64,000 nucleotides of DNA from Jutongia hominis (GTDB taxonomy: Bacteria; Bacillota; Clostridia; Lachnospirales; Lachnospiraceae), in contig NZ_JACRSW010000027.1 of NCBI RefSeq assembly GCF_014384965.1, positions 248,001-312,000 of the forward strand. Direction: 5' to 3'. The notes beneath the pieces were generated by a model that saw nothing but the letters and a program-made list of their open reading frames with translations, had not been told where the DNA came from and did not search any database. The position numbers and the translations under genes were made by a program. Shown here in pieces: positions 52,760 through 60,100 of the stretch (positions are counted from its first letter, which is position 1; every line of letters begins with the position of its first letter).

Positions 52760-53312
52760 AAAAGAAATCCGAAAGCAGATGAAAGCCTATCGGGCCGGTT
52801 TAAAAACAGAGAAAAAAAAGCAGATGGATCAGGCGATTTTGACACATTTTTTTGAGATAGAACGAGTACAAAACGCACAGCATTTTTTTGTATATACTTC
52901 GTTTGGAACCGAGATAGATACCATTTCTTTGATCAAAATGCTCTGGAAAGAAGGCAGGCACGTTTATGTTCCAAAAGTAAACGGAAGAGAGATGGACTTT
53001 TATGAGATCACCTCGATGCAGGATCTGAAAAAGGGATACAGGGATATCTTAGAACCGATAGATACACTTTTACCTGTTCATGGTATCTCCGGCATTATGG
53101 TTATGCCGGGACTTGCATTTGACAGGATGGGACACAGGATCGGTTATGGCGGTGGTTTTTATGACCGTTATATAGCAAGTCAGAAAAACAGCTTATATAA
53201 AGTGGCATTCGCTTATTATAAGCAGGTTTTTTCTAAGATCACAGTACAGGAACATGACCAGACGGCAGACTGTATCGTAACGGAATGCGAAACTATTATG
53301 CAGGACACATAA
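52749..53312 (+). CDS. 5-formyltetrahydrofolate cyclo-ligase
   Basis: Converts 5-formyl-THF and ATP to 5,10-methenyl-THF in folate metabolism. The 187-residue protein starts KKEIRKQMKAYRAGL, has VPKVNGREMDFYEIT in the substrate region, and ends its core with the ATP/folate signature PGLAFDRMGHRIGYGGGFYDRYI. Length is normal. The ATG at 52749 lies inside the 3' end of the DUF896 gene, so translation is coupled. No terminator is obvious before htrA. Confidence 0.95.
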   Translation: MENKKEIRKQMKAYRAGLKTEKKKQMDQAILTHFFEIERVQNAQHFFVYTSFGTEIDTISLIKMLWKEGRHVYVPKVNGREMDFYEITSMQDLKKGYRDILEPIDTLLPVHGISGIMVMPGLAFDRMGHRIGYGGGFYDRYIASQKNSLYKVAFAYYKQVFSKITVQEHDQTADCIVTECETIMQDT

Positions 53313-53415
53313 TCATCACATTTACAACACATCTTATTCATAAGCTGATTGTAAGATAGTCATTGTAAGATACAAAGAGAAAACAGATGATAGATATTGA
53401 AAGGATGTGTTATAT

Positions 53416-54747
53416 ATGATAAAGAAAACATTTTTAAAAGCAACAACATATGCGGCAGTATTTGGATTAGTAGGTGGCATGACATTTGAAGGAGCAAATC
53501 ATATTTACAAAAATAATATTGCAGCAGAATCGAGTGCAACAGCATCGACACAGAATATTTCAGCAACGACATTGTCTTCTACTTCAACAAAAAATACAAC
53601 ATCAGACAGCGGCGTTTCTACCGTGGCAAACAATGTGCTGCCATCAATCGTTGCGATTGATGTAACCGTAACAGAAACATCAAGTGATGTGTTTGGAAGA
53701 ACTTACTCACAGGATGCTACAGGCAGTGGTTCCGGTATTATCGTAGCACAGGACAGCAAGTATTTATATATTGCAACGAATAATCATGTAGTAAGTGATG
53801 CAACAAAGGTTTCCGTTAAGTTTAATGATGAAAGCGTTTATGATGCAACTGTTAAAGGAACCGATTCCGATTCAGATCTTGCCGTGGTTGAAATACCAAT
53901 GAAAAAGCTCTCAAGCAAGACATTAAAGAATATTAAAGTAGCAACACTTGGAAATTCAGATGATGTCAAGGTTGGTAATCAGGCAATCGCGGTCGGTAAT
54001 GCATTAGGGTATGGAACTTCCGTAACAGTCGGGTATATCAGTGCCAAAGAACGTGAAGTTTCAGCAGAAGATGTTACGATGAAACTTCTTCAGACAGATG
54101 CAGCGATCAATCCGGGCAACAGTGGTGGTGCTTTAGTCGATGCTTCCGGTGCCGTGATCGGCATTAACTCAGCAAAGTATGCAGATGAAGAAGTCGAAGG
54201 GATGGGATTTGCAATTCCGATCTCTACCGCAGTACCGATCATCAATGATATTATCAAATCAGAAGCCGTATCAGAAGATGAGCAGGGATATCTTGGAATC
54301 AAAGGTACCGATGTCAGCGAAGAATATGCAAAATATTATAATATGCCACAGGGCGTATATGTCAGTGAAGTATCCTCTGATTCACCGGCTCAGAATGGCG
54401 GTATGAAAAAAGGTGATATCATCGTAAAATTTGCCGGAAAAGAGATTACTTCCATGACAGGTCTGCAGGAAAAGCTGTCCAATACAAAAGCAGGCACAAA
54501 GGTAAAGATTGTTGTAAAACGTTCTGACAATGGTGAATATAAAGAAAAGACATTAACGATCACATTAGGAAAGAAATCAGAGAGCGGTTCTAACAGCAGT
54601 TCAGACAGTGAAAACAGCAACAGCTCTAACGGCAATTCGGGAAACAGCAATAGCTTTGGCAATAGAAATAATAACTCAAACGGTAATTCCGGTGGCAATA
54701 GCTATGGAAACAATGGAAATTCCGGCAACAGTTTTTTTGGCAACTAA
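53416..54747 (+). CDS. htrA: HtrA/DegP-like serine protease with PDZ domain and Asn/Gly/Ser-rich tail
   Basis: Membrane-anchored, surface-facing quality-control protease of 443 residues. N-terminal signal anchor (about 8-28), a Ser/Thr-rich linker, then a trypsin-like domain with the triad His in ATNNHVVS, Asp in SDSDLAVVEI and Ser in NPGNSGGALVD. One PDZ domain at about 290-385 (GVYVSEVSSDSPAQNGGMKKGDII). The last 55 residues are a low-complexity Ser/Asn/Gly tail, an uncommon addition. Start at 53416 (MIKKTFLK) follows AAGGA by 10 bases; a GTG at 53407 is too close to it. No CssR-type site could be identified. Confidence 0.93.
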   Translation: MIKKTFLKATTYAAVFGLVGGMTFEGANHIYKNNIAAESSATASTQNISATTLSSTSTKNTTSDSGVSTVANNVLPSIVAIDVTVTETSSDVFGRTYSQDATGSGSGIIVAQDSKYLYIATNNHVVSDATKVSVKFNDESVYDATVKGTDSDSDLAVVEIPMKKLSSKTLKNIKVATLGNSDDVKVGNQAIAVGNALGYGTSVTVGYISAKEREVSAEDVTMKLLQTDAAINPGNSGGALVDASGAVIGINSAKYADEEVEGMGFAIPISTAVPIINDIIKSEAVSEDEQGYLGIKGTDVSEEYAKYYNMPQGVYVSEVSSDSPAQNGGMKKGDIIVKFAGKEITSMTGLQEKLSNTKAGTKVKIVVKRSDNGEYKEKTLTITLGKKSESGSNSSSDSENSNSSNGNSGNSNSFGNRNNNSNGNSGGNSYGNNGNSGNSFFGN

Positions 54748-54789
54748 AGTAAAAACAGCAGAAAATAAAAAGAATGGCAAAGAAACTAC

Positions 54790-54818
54790 TTTACAGCAGA
54801 TAAAAGATATGGTATAGT
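54790..54818 (+). promoter_or_regulatory. rpsO promoter
   Basis: TTTACA (54790-54795), 17 bp and TATAGT (54813-54818), about 93 bp before the rpsO start. Confidence 0.75.
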
Positions 54819-54835
54819 AAACAAGTTGTTATGCC

Positions 54836-54875
54836 GTTACTCAGGTATTGGAAACTCCAACCATTTCTTAGTAAC
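54836..54875 (+). ncRNA. Putative S15-binding autoregulatory leader of rpsO
   Basis: GTTACT (54836-54841) pairs with AGTAAC (54870-54875) around an inner TTGG-AAACT-CCAA hairpin, followed by CGGCGGACG and the ribosome site AGGAGG. Its place and branched form resemble rpsO leaders bound by S15 in other Firmicutes. The match to a known class was judged by eye. Confidence 0.5.
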
Positions 54876-54910
54876 CGGCGGACGAAAAGAAAATATAGGA
54901 GGATTTTACT

Positions 54911-55177
54911 ATGATCAGTAAAGAAAAGAAAGCAGCAATTATGAAAGAGTACGGACGTTCAGAAGGAGATACAGGTTCTCCGGAAGTACAGATTGCTATC
55001 TTAACAGCTCGTATTGCAGAATTAACAGAGCATTTAAAAGAAAACCACAAAGATCATCATTCAAGACGTGGTCTTCTTAAAATGGTAGGTCAGCGTCGTA
55101 ACCTTTTAGCTTACTTACAGAAGAAAGATCTTGATGCTTATCGTCAGTTGATCGAGAAGTTAGGTTTAAGAAAATAA
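54911..55177 (+). CDS. rpsO: 30S ribosomal protein S15
   Basis: 88-residue ribosomal protein binding 16S rRNA helix 22. Typical motifs: [20 protein letters not shown], then [23 protein letters not shown], ending LIEKLGLRK. Length is normal. ATG at 54911 follows AGGAGG. In many bacteria rpsO is next to pnp; here a c-di-GMP gene of 2.3 kb lies between them. Confidence 0.99.
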   Translation: MISKEKKAAIMKEYGRSEGDTGSPEVQIAILTARIAELTEHLKENHKDHHSRRGLLKMVGQRRNLLAYLQKKDLDAYRQLIEKLGLRK

Positions 55178-55200
55178 TTTTATATGATATCTTAACAGAG

Positions 55201-55230
55201 ATCGTCATGCTATGCATGGCGATTTTTCTT
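55201..55230 (+). terminator. rpsO terminator
   Basis: ATCGTCATGC (55201-55210) pairs with GCATGGCGAT (55214-55223), one wobble, loop TAT, followed by TTTTTC. Confidence 0.85.
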
Positions 55231-55269
55231 GTAAGAGTGAAGAAAGGTAATAATCCGATGAAAATCATA

Positions 55270-55298
55270 TTGTTTTCCTTATAAAATAAAGTTATAAT
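55270..55298 (+). promoter_or_regulatory. Predicted promoter for the GGDEF-EAL gene
   Basis: TTGTTT (55270-55275), 17 bp and a perfect TATAAT (55293-55298), about 40 bp before the start. Confidence 0.6.
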
Positions 55299-55339
55299 AT
55301 TAAATGGATGAAAAGAAAGAATTCACGGAGGGAAGATAT

Positions 55340-57613
55340 ATGGATATTATATTTGGTATTATCTTATATGCAGAAATGTTTCTTTTGGGATTTTGTACAT
55401 GGAGAGCAAGAACAGCGTCGAAAAAAGCAGGACGTATCGTATATTATTATAGTGGACTTTCTTTTGTTTGCAGCATCTTTTTTGCAATCTATACTTATGT
55501 ACCGCAGTTAGCAATTAAGAATTTTTCCAAGGGTATCACACTTATCTGTTTTGACTGGCTTCTGATTCTGCTGATGCTTTATACGGAATACTATACCGGT
55601 TTGTTTAAAGGGATACGTGCTATTAAGTATATAACATATGTTTATGCAATGATTGACTCTGTATCGTTATTTGCTAATACATGGACTCATCACATTTTTG
55701 AATATCAATATGTCGATAATGCAGAAAGAGCGATGCGCATTGTACATAATTATTATTTGTTTGATTTGCATTTTATAGTCAATTATCTTTTTATGATAAT
55801 GGTTATTTTGTCTTACTTAATTATGATCTTGCGTTCCTCTAAATTTTATCGTTTTCGTTATGAAGTTGTATTTATAGTGATTTTTGTGGGATTTATTTTG
55901 GATCTGAGCTCAATGTATTCTCATTTTCTTTATAATATATCTATGCTTGCATTTGGATGTATGTCAATCCTGATTTATTATTTTACATTGGAATATGTAC
56001 CAAATATGTTGATTGAAAATACCATGTCTTTGGTGATTAAAGACATGAACAATGGAATTGTTTGCTTTGATAACAGTGGAAAGTGTATTTATACAAATGA
56101 ATTGATTCAGAAATTATATGATACAGACGGCAATGTAGAAATTTTAGAACAAAAATATCATAAATGGCTGCATACGACGGATCAGGTAAAGGATGCCATG
56201 CAATTCCGTTTTTCTGTCAAAAAGGAAGAAGCAGAAAAAACATATGAAGTTACATATAAAAGAATTTATGACGATAAGCAAAACTGGATTTGTGATTGTT
56301 TTATATTTAATGACAGGACGGAAGAAATTGCGTCTTTAGAGTATGAGAAATATCGCGCTTCTCATGACAGTATGACGGGCTTGTTAAACAAAGAACAATT
56401 TTATCAGGATGTTTATGAGCTGCTCCATCAGAATCCGGATAAAAAATATTGTCTGGTTTGCAGTAATATTAAAGATTTTAAGTTTGTCAATGAATTGTTT
56501 GGAATGGAAAAAGGAGATACTGTTCTGCTTCGTCAGGCAGAACTCATGCGTGAGTATACCCCAAAAGGAACCTTATTAGCGAGAATGCAAAATGACCGTT
56601 TTGCAATGTGTATTCCACGAAAGGATCTCAGAGAAAATGTAGTTCATGAAGTGATTTTTAAATTACAGGAGGAAACACAAAACAGTGCGTTCCGTATGCA
56701 TATCTTTGTGGGGGTATATGATATCATAAATATTGAAGAACCAATCAGCATTATGTGTGACAAAGCAAATCTTGCAAGCACAACGATTGAGAACGATTAT
56801 CATAGTGATATTGCTTTTTATAGCAAGAATCTCTTTGACCGATCAATCGAAGAAAGAAGAATCATCGGTGAGTTTGAAGGTGCATTAAATCGCAAAGAAT
56901 TTGTGATGTTTTTACAACCTCAGGTCAATGCGAAAGGTGAACTGTATGGTGCAGAAGCTTTAGTACGCTGGCAGCATGCACAAAGAGGACTGCTTTCACC
57001 AGCGATGTTTATTGATGTTTTGGAAAAAGCAGGACTGATCTATAAACTGGATCGATATATATGGGAAAGCGCTGCACAAAAGTTAAAAGAATGGAAGGAC
57101 AAGGGAGCAGAGCAATATCATATATCGGTTAATATTTCTACGAAGGATTTTTATTTTGTAGATATTTATGAGATATTTACAGGACTCATAGAAAAGTATG
57201 ATATCCGTCCGGATCGTCTGAATCTTGAGATTACGGAGACAGCATTAATGTCTGACTTTGATAAAAATATGGAGATTTTAAAACAGCTTCAGGAATATGG
57301 ATTTAAGATTGAGATAGACGATTTTGGAAGTGGATATTCTTCGTTGAATATGTTAAAAGATATCAGTGCAGATGTATTAAAGATTGATATGGGATTTTTA
57401 CGTGCATCCGAAAATGAAGCAAAAGGAATGGATATCTTAGAAAGTATCATTGTACTTGCCGGCAAGCTTGGAATGGACGTGATAACGGAAGGCGTTGAGA
57501 TGGAAAAACAGCTTACGATGCTAAGTAATATGGGCTGTGGTATTTTTCAGGGGTATTATTTTTCAAAACCAATTCCAACGAATGAGTTTGAAGACAAGTA
57601 TCATATTTTTTAA
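55340..57613 (+). CDS. Membrane c-di-GMP phosphodiesterase: 7-8 TM sensor, degenerate GGDEF, intact EAL
   Basis: A 757-residue protein. The first ~220 residues hold seven to eight membrane segments, followed by a PAS-like region (about 235-340, GIVCFDNSGKCIYTNE). The GGDEF domain (about 345-495) has ARMQNDRFAMCI in place of RxGGDEF, so cyclase activity is unlikely. The EAL domain (about 505-755) keeps GAEALVRW, NISTKDF, EITETALM, DDFGSGYSSLN, VLKIDM, TEGVE and FQGYYFSKP. Start at 55340 (MDIIFGII) follows GGAGGG by 7 bases; the ATG at 55304 lacks a ribosome site. It has its own promoter and terminator, interrupting the usual rpsO-pnp neighbourhood. Confidence 0.9.
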   Translation: MDIIFGIILYAEMFLLGFCTWRARTASKKAGRIVYYYSGLSFVCSIFFAIYTYVPQLAIKNFSKGITLICFDWLLILLMLYTEYYTGLFKGIRAIKYITYVYAMIDSVSLFANTWTHHIFEYQYVDNAERAMRIVHNYYLFDLHFIVNYLFMIMVILSYLIMILRSSKFYRFRYEVVFIVIFVGFILDLSSMYSHFLYNISMLAFGCMSILIYYFTLEYVPNMLIENTMSLVIKDMNNGIVCFDNSGKCIYTNELIQKLYDTDGNVEILEQKYHKWLHTTDQVKDAMQFRFSVKKEEAEKTYEVTYKRIYDDKQNWICDCFIFNDRTEEIASLEYEKYRASHDSMTGLLNKEQFYQDVYELLHQNPDKKYCLVCSNIKDFKFVNELFGMEKGDTVLLRQAELMREYTPKGTLLARMQNDRFAMCIPRKDLRENVVHEVIFKLQEETQNSAFRMHIFVGVYDIINIEEPISIMCDKANLASTTIENDYHSDIAFYSKNLFDRSIEERRIIGEFEGALNRKEFVMFLQPQVNAKGELYGAEALVRWQHAQRGLLSPAMFIDVLEKAGLIYKLDRYIWESAAQKLKEWKDKGAEQYHISVNISTKDFYFVDIYEIFTGLIEKYDIRPDRLNLEITETALMSDFDKNMEILKQLQEYGFKIEIDDFGSGYSSLNMLKDISADVLKIDMGFLRASENEAKGMDILESIIVLAGKLGMDVITEGVEMEKQLTMLSNMGCGIFQGYYFSKPIPTNEFEDKYHIF

Positions 57614-57627
57614 CATATAAGCGGCTG

Positions 57628-57675
57628 ATACCACGAACTTCTTGCATATCATGGGGGTTCGTGGTATATTTATTA
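57628..57675 (+). terminator. Terminator of the GGDEF-EAL gene
   Basis: ATACCACGAAC (57628-57638) pairs perfectly with GTTCGTGGTAT (57657-57667), followed by ATTTATT. Confidence 0.8.
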
Positions 57676-57680
57676 TTGGT

Positions 57681-57757
57681 GTGCAGGCCATTGCCGAGAC
57701 TTCTGAAATGCTCATCAGCATGGTGAGTTTTTCAGTTGTTTCGGATTCTGTCTGCAC
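57681..57757 (+). ncRNA. Structured leader upstream of pnp
   Basis: GTGCAG (57681-57686) pairs with CTGCAC (57752-57757), enclosing a long imperfect stem (CTGAAA with TTTCAG and an inner ATGC/GCAT). The 3' side runs into CACTTTTTC, so it may act as an attenuator. A smaller GACG-CTAGT-CGTC hairpin follows near 57776. pnp mRNA leaders are known autoregulation sites in E. coli. Confidence 0.45.
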
Positions 57758-57815
57758 TTTTTCAATGAAGATAAGACGCTAGTCGTCAGGGGATAACCCG
57801 GAAAGGAGATTTTAC

Positions 57816-59903
57816 ATGGCATACAAATCATATTCCATGGAGCTTGCAGGCAGAACACTTACTGTTGATGTAGGAAGAGTAGCAAAGCAGGCTAATGGTG
57901 CTGCATTAATGCACTATGGTGATACTACGGTACTTTGTACCGCAACAGCTTCTGAAAAACCAAGAGAGGGAATTGATTTCTTCCCACTTTCGGTAGAATT
58001 TGAAGAAAAAATGTACTCGGTTGGAAAAATTCCGGGCGGATTTAATAAGAGAGAGGGAAAAGCTTCAGAAAACTCTGTGTTGACAGCCCGTGTTATTGAC
58101 CGTCCGATGCGCCCTTTGTTTCCTAAGGATTACAGAAATGACTGTACATTAAATAACCTTGTGTTATCTGTTGATACGGAATGCAGACCGGAGTTAGTGG
58201 CTATGCTGGGCTCTGCGATTGCAACAAGTATTTCTGATATCCCATTTGCAGGTCCTTGTGCAACTACACAGCTTGGTATGATCGATGGAAAATTCATTGT
58301 CAATCCAAGTCAGGAACAGTGGGATAACGGTGACTTAAACCTTACCGTTGCTTCTACAAGTGAGAAAGTAATTATGATTGAAGCCGGAGCCAATGAGATT
58401 CCGGAAGACAAGATGATCGAAGCAATCTATATGTGTCACGAAGTCAATCAGGAAATCATTGCATTTATCAACAAGATGGTAGATGAGATTGGTAAGCCAA
58501 AACATGCATATACAAGCTGTGCAATACCGGAAGAGATGTTTGCGGCGATCAAGGAGATCGTGCCTCCGGCAGAAATGGAAGTAGCAGTTTTCTCAGATGA
58601 TAAGCAGACCAGAGAAGAAAATGTACGTAATGTCACAGAAAAGCTTGCAGAAGCATTTGCAGATAAGGAAGAATGGCTTGCTGTATTGGATGAAGCAGTA
58701 TACCAGTATCAGAAAAAGACAGTTCGTAAGATGATCTTAAAAGATCACAAGCGCCCTGATGGCAGAGAAATCACACAGATCCGTCCGTTAGCCGGTGAAG
58801 TGGATATTATTCCGAGAGTACATGGTTCTGCTATGTTTACGCGTGGACAGACACAGATCTGTACGATCACAACATTAGCTCCATTGTCAGAAAGACAAAA
58901 GATTGATGGATTAGATCCTAATGTAACAAGTAAGCGTTATATGCATCAGTATAACTTCCCTTCATACTCTGTAGGTGAGACAAAGCCTAGCCGTGGACCG
59001 GGACGTCGTGAAATCGGTCATGGTGCTTTAGCGGAGAAGGCACTTGTCCCTGTATTACCTTCCGAAGAAGAGTTTCCATATGCAATGCGTCTGGTTTCTG
59101 AGACATTTGAATCAAATGGTTCTACTTCACAGGCAAGTATCTGTGCGTCTACTATGTCATTGATGGCGGCAGGTGTACCGATCAAGAAGCCGGTTGCCGG
59201 TATTTCATGTGGTCTTGTAACAGGTGACACAGATGATGATTATATTGTTCTTACCGATATTCAGGGATTGGAAGACTTCTTTGGGGATATGGACTTTAAG
59301 GTTGCCGGCACAAAAGATGGTATTACAGCAATCCAGATGGATATTAAGATCCATGGTCTGACACGTCCGATTGTAGAAGAAGCGATCAAGCGTACCAGAG
59401 AAGCAAGAATGTATATCTTAGAGAATACAATCCTTCCAACAATCGCAGAGCCAAGAAAAGAAGTTGGCAAATATGCACCAAAGATCATCCAGATGCAGAT
59501 CGATCCACAGAAAATCGGTGATGTAGTAGGACAGCGTGGTAAGACGATCAACACATTGATTGAGCGTACCGGTGTTAAGATTGATATCTCTGATGAAGGT
59601 GCCGTATCAATCTGTGGTGAGGATAAAGAAAAGATGGCAGAAGCAAAACGTCTGATAGAGATCATTACAACAGATTTCTATGAAGGTCAGATTTTAGAAG
59701 GTGATGTTATCAATATCAAAGAGTTTGGTGCATTTATCGAGTTTGCACCGGGCAAGGAAGGTATGGTTCATATCTCTAAGATTGCAAAAGAGCGCATTAA
59801 CCATGTAGAAGATGTTCTTACATTAGGGGATCATGTCAAAGTAGTATGCTTAGGCAAAGATAAGATGGGAAGAATGAGCTTTAGCATCAAAGATGCACAA
59901 TAA
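57816..59903 (+). CDS. pnp: Polyribonucleotide nucleotidyltransferase (PNPase)
   Basis: 3'-to-5' phosphorolytic exoribonuclease of 695 residues. Two RNase PH domains (about 1-210 and 310-540; the second with RRHE-like RREIGHGALAEKAL and the GDTDDDYIVLTDIQGLEDFFGDMDFK catalytic segment, where the aspartates bind metal), an alpha-helical linker between them, a KH domain (QKIGDVVGQRGKTINTLIE) and a C-terminal S1 domain (KEFGAFIEFAPGKEGMVHIS). Full length. ATG at 57816 follows AAAGGAG. It is preceded by a structured leader and followed by a strong terminator, so it is transcribed alone. Confidence 0.99.
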   Translation: MAYKSYSMELAGRTLTVDVGRVAKQANGAALMHYGDTTVLCTATASEKPREGIDFFPLSVEFEEKMYSVGKIPGGFNKREGKASENSVLTARVIDRPMRPLFPKDYRNDCTLNNLVLSVDTECRPELVAMLGSAIATSISDIPFAGPCATTQLGMIDGKFIVNPSQEQWDNGDLNLTVASTSEKVIMIEAGANEIPEDKMIEAIYMCHEVNQEIIAFINKMVDEIGKPKHAYTSCAIPEEMFAAIKEIVPPAEMEVAVFSDDKQTREENVRNVTEKLAEAFADKEEWLAVLDEAVYQYQKKTVRKMILKDHKRPDGREITQIRPLAGEVDIIPRVHGSAMFTRGQTQICTITTLAPLSERQKIDGLDPNVTSKRYMHQYNFPSYSVGETKPSRGPGRREIGHGALAEKALVPVLPSEEEFPYAMRLVSETFESNGSTSQASICASTMSLMAAGVPIKKPVAGISCGLVTGDTDDDYIVLTDIQGLEDFFGDMDFKVAGTKDGITAIQMDIKIHGLTRPIVEEAIKRTREARMYILENTILPTIAEPRKEVGKYAPKIIQMQIDPQKIGDVVGQRGKTINTLIERTGVKIDISDEGAVSICGEDKEKMAEAKRLIEIITTDFYEGQILEGDVINIKEFGAFIEFAPGKEGMVHISKIAKERINHVEDVLTLGDHVKVVCLGKDKMGRMSFSIKDAQ

Positions 59904-59979
59904 TGCGGAAGTAAAGTTTTGAAAAGGTATAATTTATAGAGTTTTTATATAATTTCAATAAAGAAAAGCTTTTCACAAA

Positions 59980-60019
59980 AGGCAGTCCATGCTATTATAA
60001 TAAGTGGGCTGTCTTTTTT
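59980..60019 (+). terminator. pnp terminator
   Basis: AGGCAGTCCAT (59980-59990) pairs with GTGGGCTGTCT (60004-60014) with three wobbles, followed by TTTTT. Confidence 0.85.
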
Positions 60020-60100
60020 CTGGCTGAAGGTTCTTAAATTCGCCCGGAAGAAAGCTTTTTTCGGCAGTTTGAGTGGGAATAGAAGGAGAAGATAAACAAA

